Source of the DNA: Acidobacteriota bacterium
GTDB taxonomy: Bacteria; Acidobacteriota; Terriglobia; Bryobacterales; Bryobacteraceae
Assembly: GCA_016213725.1 (NCBI GenBank)
Contig: JACQZS010000242.1
Coordinates: forward strand, 1-34,619
Direction: 5' to 3'
DNA length: 34,619 nt
A program made the translations under genes and the position numbers. Every line of letters starts with the position of its first letter. The first letter of the stretch is position 1. Positions 27,311-34,619 of the stretch are shown piece after piece. The notes beneath the pieces are model-generated. The model ran no database searches. It worked only from the letters and a program-made list of their open reading frames with translations, and was not told the DNA's origin.

Positions 27311-28891
27311 CTAGGGAGCAGGTTGGGCATTGAGCTGAATGCGCACTGTGGAGCCGGGCGCGGCGGTGACCGTGAGCGGCAGGCCCTTGAAGGTGGGCAC
27401 CCAGCCCGGTTCCTGCAGCATGGGCTGGAGGTCGAAGGCGTCGCTCAGCGGCTGAAAGAAGGCGTACACGAGGTAGTCCCCCGGCGGCACGGACGTGAAA
27501 CGGAAGCGGCCATCGATGGAGATGGGCGTGGTGAGCAATGCCGCGTCGGCCAGGCGGGAAAGGTCAGACGGAACCAGCACGGCGAAGCAGCGCGAAATGC
27601 CAGAAAGCCCTGACGCGGTGCCCTCGATGACGGCGCCGTCAGCGGCGATTTCAAGAGTCAGTTCGTCAGGAGCGTCAGGGCGCGAGTAATCGACGACAAA
27701 ACTGGGCAGCGGACGGCCCGCGGCAAGGACGGATCTGAGATAAAGGTTCGATTGCTTCGTCTTGAGTTCGATGCGATAGCGCTCGCGCACAAAGGCAAAG
27801 AGCTTCACCTTGCCGTTGGAGGGGAGCGCGACAGGTTCCTGATCCAGGGTGCGGCTGCTGAGCGGCCGAAGACTCACCTCTATGCCGGAGCCGGAGGCGG
27901 CAGAGTTGGGGAGGATGGCTTTGAACAGCACGGGAACCGGCGGCTCCAGAGCGATATCCAGACTCTCCAGATCCCCGTTGTTTATGACAATGCGGCGCGC
28001 GGCGCTGCCGAAATTGGTGGATTCGGCGGAGACGGCGAGCAGGTCGTACTCGCCCGGCGCGACCGTGGGAAAACTGAAAGTGCCGTCGGATGCCTGATAG
28101 CGCGCTTCATGCTGGAGCCCCGGCGGATTGGATCGAAGCAGGACCGTACACCATGCGGGCGCTTTGAGTCCCTCGCTGCTCAGGATTTTCCCGGAGACGC
28201 GGTAGAGCGGAGTGGACAGGAGTGCGAAGTCCAGGCCGGCGAGTTCGGCACCCGCGTCTACGGCGATATTGCGAGCTTGGGCAGGTGAGAGCACGCCCGG
28301 GTAGTAGGAGGGCGAAACGAAGAGTTCCGGGCCGCCCGCGCTGCGGAAGGAGAAGCTGCTGGAGGCTGGGGGCTGGGCACGCAGCAGATAGCTGCCGGCG
28401 GGCACGTTGGAGATACGGTATTCCCCTCCTTCTCCGGATGTGCCGGCGGCGGCTGGGCGAAACTGCCATCGGCCGCCCATCCAGATTCGCTTCAGCACTT
28501 CCACCCGAGATCCTTCCGGGGTCGAACCCGGCGGCACGGAGATGCGGCCGGAGAGGATAGCGGCAGGAGTGAGTTTCAAAGCCAGTCCGGTCTTGTGGCA
28601 ATCCCGGCTGAGATCCGCTCGCGCCGCGGAGTGGCTGGAGGCAAGCAGGCCCGGCTTCTGCACGGCGATGCTGTAAGCGGTGGGATCGAGCGCTGTGGCG
28701 GTGAAGCGGCCCTGATCGTCGCTGATGAAGCCGAGAACGACGGTGCGGAGCCGGGCCGGGGCGTTGAAGAAGATGCGGGCGCGAGGGATGGGAGCGCCGT
28801 CGCCTTCGCGGGTGACAGTGCCTTCCGCCGTGCACGGGCCGTATTGCGCGCGCACGGCGCAGCAGGCCAGAAGGAGCAGGGCAGTACGCAC
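27311..28891 (-). CDS. Secreted protein with carboxypeptidase-regulatory-like repeats
   Basis: 526 residues from GTG 28891, 2 bases after the stop of the upstream gene, with GGAGGG about 9 bases ahead. Signal peptide: MRTALLLLACCAVRAQ. It contains several Ig-like carboxypeptidase-regulatory/CnaB-type units, recognisable by repeated G-x-G-x-F/Y-x-F/I-x-x-V-x-P-G-x-Y patterns: DDQGRFTATALDPTAYSI, GEYRISNVPAGSYLLRA, GTFSFPTVAPGEYDLLAV and GRFRFTSVPPGDYLVYAF. Such proteins are common in acidobacteria, probably at the cell surface or in the periplasm; no enzyme activity is implied. It shares layout with the gene upstream and likely arose by duplication. Confidence 0.85.
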   Translation of the reverse strand: MRTALLLLACCAVRAQYGPCTAEGTVTREGDGAPIPRARIFFNAPARLRTVVLGFISDDQGRFTATALDPTAYSIAVQKPGLLASSHSAARADLSRDCHKTGLALKLTPAAILSGRISVPPGSTPEGSRVEVLKRIWMGGRWQFRPAAAGTSGEGGEYRISNVPAGSYLLRAQPPASSSFSFRSAGGPELFVSPSYYPGVLSPAQARNIAVDAGAELAGLDFALLSTPLYRVSGKILSSEGLKAPAWCTVLLRSNPPGLQHEARYQASDGTFSFPTVAPGEYDLLAVSAESTNFGSAARRIVINNGDLESLDIALEPPVPVLFKAILPNSAASGSGIEVSLRPLSSRTLDQEPVALPSNGKVKLFAFVRERYRIELKTKQSNLYLRSVLAAGRPLPSFVVDYSRPDAPDELTLEIAADGAVIEGTASGLSGISRCFAVLVPSDLSRLADAALLTTPISIDGRFRFTSVPPGDYLVYAFFQPLSDAFDLQPMLQEPGWVPTFKGLPLTVTAAPGSTVRIQLNAQPAP

Positions 28892-28893
28892 GG

Positions 28894-30507
28894 CTACGAG
28901 CCCTCCAGGATCGGGATGACGACGTTGTTGGAGGCGCCGGACTCCAGCTTGACGCGGGTTCCGCGCTGGTCGAGGTCGGCAGGAGCAGGGAGCTCCGCGC
29001 GGCCGAACGCGATCGGGTCCTCCGGCGCAACGGCGTAAAGGAAGTAGCTGCCGGGCGCGAGGTCGGAAAAGGAGAAAGCGCCGGCGGCATCGGTTTCGGC
29101 GCGGGCGAGAGGCTGTGGTTCGCGGGCATCCGGATCGGCGGGCCAGAGAAGCACCGAGGCCGGCCGGCGGGAATCAGTGCGGCCCTGGATGGAGGCCGCG
29201 CCGGAGCGGAAGGTGATGCGGAGCGGAGCGCCCAGCCCCTGTTCCAGCGGGAAGCTGCGGGCGGTGAGGTCCGCGGAGCCGGCCGTGATCGACGCAACGT
29301 AAGTGCCGGCGGCAGGGCGGCCGATCACTTCGACACGGGCAGATCCGTAGCCGGAGCAGGTGAGTTCAAACGTTCCGTCGGCACGCACTTGGTTGATGCT
29401 GGCATCGGAAAAGACACTGGCGCCCGCGGGCCGGATGGCGACCACTACCTGGCGCCAGTCCGGCTTGCTGCCTTCCAGTGAAACCGCGCCGGTGACAATC
29501 ACCGGCGGAGCGGCGCGGAGCACCACACCTTCCACATCGGACTGGGAGACAGCGATCCTTGCACTGATGTTGGGCCGGGCGCCGCTGCTGCGCTGCTGAA
29601 GCATGGCAGTGATCACCCAATCGCCCGCTGGGACCCCCAGGAGTTCGAAGGCGCCGTCCGGGTTGGTGTGGGAGTAGGCGGGCTGCGTGTAGAAGGCGAT
29701 GTTGTGCGCGGATCGGAGCGAGACGCTGAAAGGGCCGGGCGGGCCGCCACTGGAGTCGACCAGGCGGCCGCGCACGGCGAAAACCGGAACACGCTGTAGG
29801 GTGATGGCGATGGGGCCGGTCTCTTCGCCGGCGCGTGCCTCGAAAATGTCGGCCCGGAGCGGATCCAGGGTGGACGGGGCAAAAGTGGCGACGTAGGCCG
29901 TCAGCGGTCCTCCCTGGGTGGGATAGAGCACCTCGCGGGAGTAGGTCTGAATGGCATGAACCAGATATCGCCCAGGCTCGACTCCGGTGATTCGAAACCT
30001 GCCAAGGTCGTCTGTGGCACCGCCGAATCCGCTGACGATGTCGCTGGATGCGCCGCGCGAAGTGATCCGCCGGAAGGCTTGTAGGAAGGCCCCGGCGATG
30101 GGGTCGCCGAAGTCGTCCACCACATTGCCGAAGAGGACCGCCCGCGGCTGCAGGAGGAAGCGGAGGTTGGTGACCGGCGTGGAACCCACTTTCATGCGGA
30201 GCGACGCGGTCATGGCGCGTGGAACCCCGAAGTTCTCTTTATGGATGATGACGCGGTAGTCTCCGGGCTCCAGCGCTTCGACGTGAAAGTGCCCTGAAGA
30301 GTCCGTGATGGCCCCGATGGCGCGCGGCCCAGGCCGGCCGGGTGTCCGCTCCGTGATGAGCTGGAAGCCAACCTGCACCTGGGGCAGTGGCTCTGAAGTG
30401 ACTGAGTGGAGCACGACGCCATCTGCGGATGCCGGGGCAGGCGGCTGGGCGTTGAGCCAGGGAAGAAGCCCGGCAACGGCGCAGCAGGAGAATCGGGCCA
30501 GCCTCAT
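28894..30507 (-). CDS. Secreted protein with carboxypeptidase-regulatory-like repeats (paralogue)
   Basis: 537 residues. The frame opens at 30519, but ATG 30507 begins the signal peptide (MRLARFSCCAVAGLLPWLNAQ) and has GGGGAC upstream. Repeating units end in typical turns: GHFHVEALEPGDYRVII, GRFRITGVEPGRYLVHAI, GAFELLGVPAGDWVITAM and GAFSFSDLAPGSYFLYAV. The order of units parallels the downstream neighbour, and the two are in one operon with a 2-base gap. Role unknown; it may form part of a surface complex with the Oar-like receptor, whose N-terminal domain is of the same fold, but this rests only on proximity and fold. The 144 bases upstream (30520-30663) hold no clear signal apart from a run of eight G. 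Confidence 0.85.
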   Translation of the reverse strand: MRLARFSCCAVAGLLPWLNAQPPAPASADGVVLHSVTSEPLPQVQVGFQLITERTPGRPGPRAIGAITDSSGHFHVEALEPGDYRVIIHKENFGVPRAMTASLRMKVGSTPVTNLRFLLQPRAVLFGNVVDDFGDPIAGAFLQAFRRITSRGASSDIVSGFGGATDDLGRFRITGVEPGRYLVHAIQTYSREVLYPTQGGPLTAYVATFAPSTLDPLRADIFEARAGEETGPIAITLQRVPVFAVRGRLVDSSGGPPGPFSVSLRSAHNIAFYTQPAYSHTNPDGAFELLGVPAGDWVITAMLQQRSSGARPNISARIAVSQSDVEGVVLRAAPPVIVTGAVSLEGSKPDWRQVVVAIRPAGASVFSDASINQVRADGTFELTCSGYGSARVEVIGRPAAGTYVASITAGSADLTARSFPLEQGLGAPLRITFRSGAASIQGRTDSRRPASVLLWPADPDAREPQPLARAETDAAGAFSFSDLAPGSYFLYAVAPEDPIAFGRAELPAPADLDQRGTRVKLESGASNNVVIPILEGS

Positions 30508-30663
30508 CACAGTCCCCATTGTGACGCGGGCTGTATTGGAATGGTTGCCTGAATGACGATGGAGCGGGAGGCCGAGCTTCGGTAGGAGCGTGGGTGTTTG
30601 GCCGCCTCTACTGCCTTCCGGTTGGGGGGGGCGAGCCGCCTCATGTGCTGCGCCGCGAGGCCC

Positions 30664-31131
30664 TCAATCCAGCCGGGCGGCAAAGGGCCGGGCGACGGCA
30701 TCGGCCTCGGCCTCGGGAAGTCCGACCACGCCCGCCAGCCAATGGGCCTTGGTGAAGACGAACGTAGGCTGTGCGCCGTCCTTGCCGAAATAGCCGCCAA
30801 AGTGGGCGATGAGCTTTGGGTTAGCCAGGTTCTTCTTGAAGTCCAGCAGAAGGATGGCGGCGTCGGTAGGCGAAGCCGTGCGGATCAGAATCAGACTGTA
30901 CTGCTGTTTGCCCCTCTGGTAGGTGGCCAGATTGCCCCCCGGAAGGAAGGGATGACCGAGAATGTGCTCGGCAATCACCTTGGCGTCCTGGCGGCCATCG
31001 GCGGGGAACCGGCGGGTGTCGTCGGGAGGAGGCGCGGCCTGCTTTTCCGGCGCCGGTGCGGGTGCCGGTTTCGGCTCCTGCGAACAGCCGGCGAGCAGGA
31101 GGATGGGGAGCAACAGGAAAACGAGGCGCAT
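30664..31131 (-). CDS. Lipoprotein of unknown function
   Basis: 155 residues with a lipoprotein signal peptide: MRLVFLLLPILLLAGC, lipobox L13-A-G-C16. A Pro/Ala-rich linker follows (PKPAPAPAPEKQAAPPP), then a compact domain with GRQDAKVIAEHILGHPFLPGGNLATYQRGKQQYSLILIR and FTKAHWLAGVVGLPEAEADAVA. The linker suggests that the domain stands off the membrane. I do not recognise the domain. TAGAAT (31141-31146 on the minus strand) sits only 9 bases before the start codon. It is divergent from the GHMP kinase gene. Confidence 0.85.
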   Translation of the reverse strand: MRLVFLLLPILLLAGCSQEPKPAPAPAPEKQAAPPPDDTRRFPADGRQDAKVIAEHILGHPFLPGGNLATYQRGKQQYSLILIRTASPTDAAILLLDFKKNLANPKLIAHFGGYFGKDGAQPTFVFTKAHWLAGVVGLPEAEADAVARPFAARLD

Positions 31132-31170
31132 GCGGTAGCGATTCTATCAAGCCGGCGGCGCATAGCGCGG

Positions 31171-31176
31171 TAATCT
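31171..31176 (+). promoter_or_regulatory. -10 element placed for a leaderless GHMP-kinase transcript
   Basis: TAATCT ends 7 bases before the ATG at 31184, so transcription would start at or next to the start codon. No Shine-Dalgarno sequence is present before this gene, which fits a leaderless mRNA. No convincing -35 is seen. The opposing TAGAAT at 31141-31146 has similar geometry for the lipoprotein gene. Confidence 0.35.
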
Positions 31177-31183
31177 ATTTCTA

Positions 31184-32191
31184 ATGCAAGTTACGGCAAG
31201 GGCGCCCTGCCGGGTGGACCTGGCAGGCGGCACACTCGACATCTGGCCGCTGTATCTCTATCATGCGAACGCGGTCACACTGAACTTCGCGGTCTCCGTG
31301 TATACGAGCTGCAAAGTAACGGCCAGGGACGGCGACGCCATCACGTTGCGTTCGCTGGACCAAAGCACCGAAGAGACGTACGGCAGCCTGGCGGCCCTAC
31401 TGGCCGCAAGGAAGCACCGGCACGCTCTCGCGGCACAGGTGGTGAAGCACTTCCAGCCCAAGGGAGGCCTGGTGGTGGAGACGAACTCGGAGTCGCCGCA
31501 CGGCGCGGGAATCTCCGGATCTTCGTCGATGTTCATCTCGACGGTGAGTGCGTTCAACCGGTACTTGAAAATCGGACACAGCATTGAGCAGGTGCGGGAG
31601 ATCGCCCAAAACCTGGAGGCTCGAGTCATTCAGGTGCCCACAGGTTGCCAGGACTACTATCCGGCGATGTACGGCGGAGTGAGCGCGATCGACCTGACCG
31701 CGGCGGGCATCCGCCGAAAGGCCTTGCCGGTGGACACCTCGGAGTTGAACCGCCGCTTTGTGCTGGCCTACACGGGCAAGCCGCGAAACTCCGGCATCAA
31801 CAACTGGGAAGTGACGAAACTGCACATCGACGGGGACAGGGCAGTGCAACGGAACTTCGCGCGGATCGCCGCCATCTCCCATGCCATGCGGGGGACGCTG
31901 GAGCGAGGCGACTGGCCGGGGACGGCGCGGCTGCTGCGCGCGGAGTGGGACCACCGCCGGACCAACGCGCCGGGCATTACCACCGAATTCATCGACCATC
32001 TGGTGCGCGTGTCCCGCACGGCCGGCGCCAAGGCGGCCAAGGTGTGCGGGGCCGGCGGCGGCGGATGCGTGGTGTTCCTCTGCGCGCCCGAATCCCAGGA
32101 AAAGCTGGCGTCCATTCTGGGGAAGGAGGGCGCCCAGGTGCTGGATGTGAAGGTGGCCCCGAAGGGCGTGACTTTGAAAAGTGCGGGCTGA
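31184..32191 (+). CDS. GHMP-family sugar kinase (heptose-7-phosphate kinase-like)
   Basis: 335 residues. N-terminal VTARAPCRVDLAGGTLDIWPL is the GHMP substrate-binding start; the ATP-binding motif is SPHGAGISGSSSM (about 103-116) and the C-terminal glycine-rich motif is KVCGAGGGGCVVFL (about 285-298). The sequence resembles D-glycero-D-manno-heptose 7-phosphate kinases (HddA) and related galactokinase-like enzymes that feed nucleotide-heptose for surface glycans, but the exact sugar cannot be fixed from sequence. No other heptose gene is next to it. It starts a run with the CPBP protease and a secreted protein; the next gene begins 8 bases after its stop. Confidence 0.85.
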   Translation: MQVTARAPCRVDLAGGTLDIWPLYLYHANAVTLNFAVSVYTSCKVTARDGDAITLRSLDQSTEETYGSLAALLAARKHRHALAAQVVKHFQPKGGLVVETNSESPHGAGISGSSSMFISTVSAFNRYLKIGHSIEQVREIAQNLEARVIQVPTGCQDYYPAMYGGVSAIDLTAAGIRRKALPVDTSELNRRFVLAYTGKPRNSGINNWEVTKLHIDGDRAVQRNFARIAAISHAMRGTLERGDWPGTARLLRAEWDHRRTNAPGITTEFIDHLVRVSRTAGAKAAKVCGAGGGGCVVFLCAPESQEKLASILGKEGAQVLDVKVAPKGVTLKSAG

Positions 32192-32199
32192 GAGAGGCA

Positions 32200-33063
32200 A
32201 TGGAAGAAACGAGTAGCAGCGCCAGCAAGTTGTTCGGACTCCTGGTGAGAGGCGGTCTGTTCCTCATCTTCATCCGGTTCGGCGGCGGCCTGTTTGGCGT
32301 GCTTTTGTACTGGTTGTTCGACAGCATCTTGGTGGCATCGGCGATGAGCCTGTTCTTCGCGGCGGTGGTGGCCAGCGCATTCGTCGTCAGAACGTTCGAA
32401 CGCGGGCGCCTGGAGGACATCGGCATGGCGTGGGGCCGGGACTCGCTACGCCACTTGTGGATCGGGCTGGCACTTGGCGCCGGGGCGGGGTTGTTGGTGA
32501 TGTTAGGGCCGGTGGCCGCCGGCGCGGCTTCCGTCATTCCGGCCACGGAGGCGGCCAATGCCTTCACGCCGGGCAAGTTCGTTTTCGTATCGGTGATCCT
32601 GCTGTTTGGGGCAGTGGGTGAAGAGTTGATGTTCCGCGGCTACGCTTTCCAGATCCTGCTGCGCGAGTACGGCCCGTGGTGGGTGATCGTTCCGTTCGGA
32701 GCCCTCTTTGCTCTGGCGCACCTCGATAACCCCGGGATGAGCTGGCTGGGGATTGCGAACACCGGGCTGTGGGGCGTTCTGCTAGGCTACTCTTTCTTTC
32801 GCAGCGGCGACCTGTGGCTGCCTATCGGCCTGCACTTCGGGTGGAACTGGGTGTTGCCCCTCTTTGGAGTGAATCTGAGCGGATTTACAATGGGATTGAC
32901 AGGCTATACGCTGCGCTGGAGCGCAGGCGCGCTCTGGAGCGGTGGCGCCTACGGAGTGGAAGCCGGAGTGCCGGCGACGGCCGTGGTGTTCGGGGTGGGT
33001 ATTTTGCTTTGGAAACTGCGGCTGGAACGACAGCCGGCTCCGCTACTGGAGCAATCGTCATGA
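32200..33063 (+). CDS. CPBP-family intramembrane metalloprotease
   Basis: 287 residues with about eight hydrophobic segments. The frame is open far upstream, but ATG 32200 lies just after the kinase stop, with AGAGAGG directly before it. The three catalytic motifs of the family are intact: E141-E142-x3-R146 (EELMFR), F170-x3-H174 (FALAHLDNP) and H212-x3-N216 (HFGWN). Family members (CAAX protease and bacteriocin-processing, formerly Abi) cut substrates within the membrane; many bacterial ones have unknown targets. The stop overlaps the next start as ATGA, so the product and the secreted protein that follows are co-translated, and the latter could be a partner or substrate (inference). Confidence 0.92.
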   Translation: MEETSSSASKLFGLLVRGGLFLIFIRFGGGLFGVLLYWLFDSILVASAMSLFFAAVVASAFVVRTFERGRLEDIGMAWGRDSLRHLWIGLALGAGAGLLVMLGPVAAGAASVIPATEAANAFTPGKFVFVSVILLFGAVGEELMFRGYAFQILLREYGPWWVIVPFGALFALAHLDNPGMSWLGIANTGLWGVLLGYSFFRSGDLWLPIGLHFGWNWVLPLFGVNLSGFTMGLTGYTLRWSAGALWSGGAYGVEAGVPATAVVFGVGILLWKLRLERQPAPLLEQSS

Positions 33064-33866
33064 TGATGCGGATCATGGGGCTGGCCTTATTCGCGACGGT
33101 GTGGCTGCCCGGCCAGGCCGGTAAAGCGGATCCGGTGCGCAAGCTCACCGACGAAGAGAAGATCGAGATGATGCGCGGGCTCACCGCCGAGTACGCCACG
33201 GTGAAGGCCTTCATCCCCCGCAGCAAGAAGGCCGTGAAGTTTCCCAGCGACGGCAAGTGGGACAAGTCGGAATGGCGCGAGGCGGGCGACGAATACGGCC
33301 CCGTCGGACGGGTGGGCGATCTGGTCCAGATCACCAAAGTGGACATCGACGACGACCGCATCACGCTGCAGATCAACAACGGCCTGAATACGAAGGGGAA
33401 GTGGTACGAGCGGATCGAGGGCGGTGTCGGCATGGGTGGGCAGACCACTCCCATGTCGCGCGGGCAGACCCGCAGCGCCGGCACCACGGTCGCCCTGGTC
33501 TTTCCCGGCCGGATTCCACCCGTTACCAAGCCCGGCGACGTGAAGAAGATGCTGGCGCCCATCCTGGACTTCGAGAAGCGCAGCCCCACGGAGAACTACT
33601 TCGAGTCACTGCCCCCGGAGATTCAGGAGGCCATCAAGGCGAAACGCGCCGAAGTCGGCATGACGCGCGACCAGGTGAAGATGGCGCTTGGACAGCCGCG
33701 GGACCGCATCCGAGAATCCAAGGACGGAGATGAGACCGAGGATTGGGTCTACGGCTATCCGCCCGGCAAGATCACGTTTGTCACCTTCAAGGGGCAAAAG
33801 GTGATCAAGGTCAAAGACAGCTATGCGGGACTGGGCGGGCAAACGGTGCCCATGCCGAAACAGTGA
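33060..33866 (+). CDS. Secreted protein with BamE/SmpA-like C-terminal segment
   Basis: 268 residues from the first of three consecutive ATGs (33060, 33063, 33066), overlapping the protease stop. A signal peptide covers about residues 1-22. After an acidic middle part with VGRVGDLVQITKVDIDDDRITLQIN, residues 198-252 read like the BamE/SmpA/OmlA fold: GMTRDQVKMALGQPRDR, then EDWVYGYPPGKITFVTFKGQKVIKV, where GM(T/S)..QV...G.P is the signature turn. The motif G-x-GGQT-x-PM occurs twice, at about 124-132 and 257-265, the second almost at the C-terminus. There is no lipobox, unlike true BamE. Role unknown; an envelope assembly function is inferred. Confidence 0.82.
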   Translation: MMMRIMGLALFATVWLPGQAGKADPVRKLTDEEKIEMMRGLTAEYATVKAFIPRSKKAVKFPSDGKWDKSEWREAGDEYGPVGRVGDLVQITKVDIDDDRITLQINNGLNTKGKWYERIEGGVGMGGQTTPMSRGQTRSAGTTVALVFPGRIPPVTKPGDVKKMLAPILDFEKRSPTENYFESLPPEIQEAIKAKRAEVGMTRDQVKMALGQPRDRIRESKDGDETEDWVYGYPPGKITFVTFKGQKVIKVKDSYAGLGGQTVPMPKQ

Positions 33867-33879
33867 TCGGGTGAGTTGA

Positions 33880-34260
33880 CTACTGGTGCGCCGAGACCTG
33901 CGGCTGAGGAGCGTTGAGTTTCACTTCCACCGTGCGTTCGGCTTCATTGATCTCGAAGGTCTGGCCGTAGGTCTGATATCCGGTAGCGATCACCTGCACC
34001 AGGATGGTGCCCTGGGGCAGGGGAGGGAACTTGGCGATCCCTTCCTGGTTAGACTTGAGCTGCCAGGAGGTATTGATCTTCTTGCCGAGTTTCACTACGC
34101 TGCGGCCGGCGACGAATCGCACGATGACGCTGGCACGGTCCACCGGACGGCCGGCGTAGGTCTTAACCTCCACCCTGATGGCCGTCATCGGGGGGTCGCC
34201 TGCCGTTAGGGGCAGAGCCAGAAGGCAAAGTGCGAGAAGCAGCGCGAGTCGAGTCCGCAT
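33880..34260 (-). CDS. Small secreted protein with carboxypeptidase-regulatory/CnaB-like fold
   Basis: 126 residues with a signal peptide (MRTRLALLLALCLLALPLTAG). The mature part reads as one Ig-like unit: RVEVKTYAGRPVDRASVIVRFVAG, a middle WQLKSNQEGIAKFPPLPQGTILVQVIATGYQTYGQTFEIN and EAERTVEVKLNAPQP, the usual pattern of a carboxypeptidase-regulatory domain (G-x-A-x-F-x-x-L-P-x-G-x-x-x-V-x-V-x-A-x-G-Y). It starts 9 bases after the hpnE stop, on the same strand, so it is probably co-transcribed with that gene. Function unknown. Confidence 0.82.
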   Translation of the reverse strand: MRTRLALLLALCLLALPLTAGDPPMTAIRVEVKTYAGRPVDRASVIVRFVAGRSVVKLGKKINTSWQLKSNQEGIAKFPPLPQGTILVQVIATGYQTYGQTFEINEAERTVEVKLNAPQPQVSAHQ

Positions 34261-34269
34261 ACCTCAATT

Positions 34270-34619
34270 TTAAGCGATATCGGGGAAAAGAAAGCGCGCC
34301 GGTTGGCCCAGAGCGGCGGCGGCATGCTCCGCCGCGATATATCCACTCCTGACGGCGCCCTCCATGGTGGAGGGCCATCCGGTGCGGGTCCAGTCTCCCG
34401 CCAGCGAAAGATTGGCGATCGGCGTGGCGGCGCCAGGGCGGGCGGCCTCCAGCCCCGGCTTGGCGGAAAAGGTCGCCCGCTGTTCCTTGGCGACGTGCGA
34501 CCTCACCACCTTCGCGTGCCGGACGGCCGGCAGAAATTCACCCAGTTCCTCGACGGCGAGGTCCACTACTTCCTGGCGCGACATCGAGGTGAGCGAGCGG
34601 GAATCGCTGACCACCAGAA
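34270..34619 (-). CDS. hpnE: Hydroxysqualene dehydroxylase HpnE-like FAD amine oxidase, C-terminal part
   Basis: About 116 codons visible; the 5' part lies beyond the right edge. HpnE makes squalene from hydroxysqualene in hopanoid synthesis (HpnC/HpnD/HpnE route). The C-terminal signature of this flavoprotein family is clear: RATFSAKPGLEAARPG, then NLSLAGDWTRTGWPSTMEGAVRSGYIAAEHAA, where GDWT..G.P.T.E.A..SG forms the FAD-binding end. SDSRSL and the REEVV-like SRQEVVDLAVEEL also fit. Other amine-oxidase-like desaturases share GDWT, so the HpnE assignment is strong but not certain. The gene order suggests that hopanoid genes continue beyond the window. Confidence 0.85.
   Translation of the reverse strand, partial: LVVSDSRSLTSMSRQEVVDLAVEELGEFLPAVRHAKVVRSHVAKEQRATFSAKPGLEAARPGAATPIANLSLAGDWTRTGWPSTMEGAVRSGYIAAEHAAAALGQPARFLFPDIA

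Noticed and set aside
30624-30631. Run of eight G, considered as a phase-variable tract
   Set aside because: It lies between two minus-strand genes, not in a coding frame or promoter spacer that I can identify.
31645-32199. Upstream extension of the CPBP protease frame through the GHMP kinase gene
   Set aside because: The extension is an out-of-frame reading of the kinase; membrane protein sequence begins only after ATG 32200.

Overview
The window looks like chromosomal DNA of a high-GC acidobacterium, most likely in or near the Bryobacterales/Solibacter group. This is inferred from gene families: two tandem VWFA-related proteins of the acidobacterial type (TIGR03436-like), an Oar-like TonB-dependent receptor with an N-terminal carboxypeptidase-regulatory domain, several other secreted proteins with such domains, a PEP-CTERM protein, and a C-terminal HpnE (hopanoid) fragment. 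No rRNA, tRNA, CRISPR array, phage gene or insertion sequence was recognised. No stretch longer than about 215 bases lacks a gene.

Layout. 1-2268 (minus): kdsB and pyrG, overlapping by 8 bp; pyrG runs off the left edge. 2316-4433 (plus): two overlapping VWFA genes and a 66-residue protein. 4489-5913 (plus): a class I methyltransferase with a zinc-ribbon C-terminal part, interrupted by an in-frame TAA. 6012-8125 (plus): ECF sigma factor, anti-sigma factor with a TonB_C-like periplasmic end, and rsmA, whose TTG start directly follows the anti-sigma stop. 8166-8522 (minus): small secreted protein. 8583-13752 (plus): gltX, glnS, a NodU/CmcH-type carbamoyltransferase and a small conserved protein. 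13766-17273 (minus): CDP-alcohol phosphatidyltransferase, GtrA-like protein, and a two-subunit molybdenum hydroxylase. 17400-19128 (plus): TonB-family protein and ThuA-domain protein. 19176-19724 (minus): PEP-CTERM protein. 19936-21892 (plus): membrane protein, second ECF sigma factor and a small zinc-finger membrane anti-sigma factor. 21867-23801 (minus) GH127 hydrolase, divergent from 23917-27207 (plus) Oar-like receptor. 27311-30507 (minus): two large secreted carboxypeptidase-regulatory-like proteins. 30664-31131 (minus): lipoprotein, divergent from 31184-33866 (plus) GHMP kinase, CPBP protease and a BamE-like secreted protein. 33880-34619 (minus): hpnE 3' end and a small secreted protein.

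How the genes may work together. Envelope biology dominates: KDO activation, hopanoid synthesis, phospholipid head-group transfer, sugar-phosphate phosphorylation, TonB-dependent uptake, surface protein sorting and two envelope-sensing ECF modules. Most notable are: (i) ECF-type promoter motifs (GGAAC-type -35, about 16 nt, GTC/GTT -10) before the first sigma gene, before the TonB-family gene and, more weakly, before the second sigma operon, together with the TonB_C-like end of the first anti-sigma factor; (ii) the in-frame stop in the methyltransferase; (iii) the carbamoyltransferase overlapping glnS by 4 bp. I found no clearly new multi-gene system. These are the points most worth checking.
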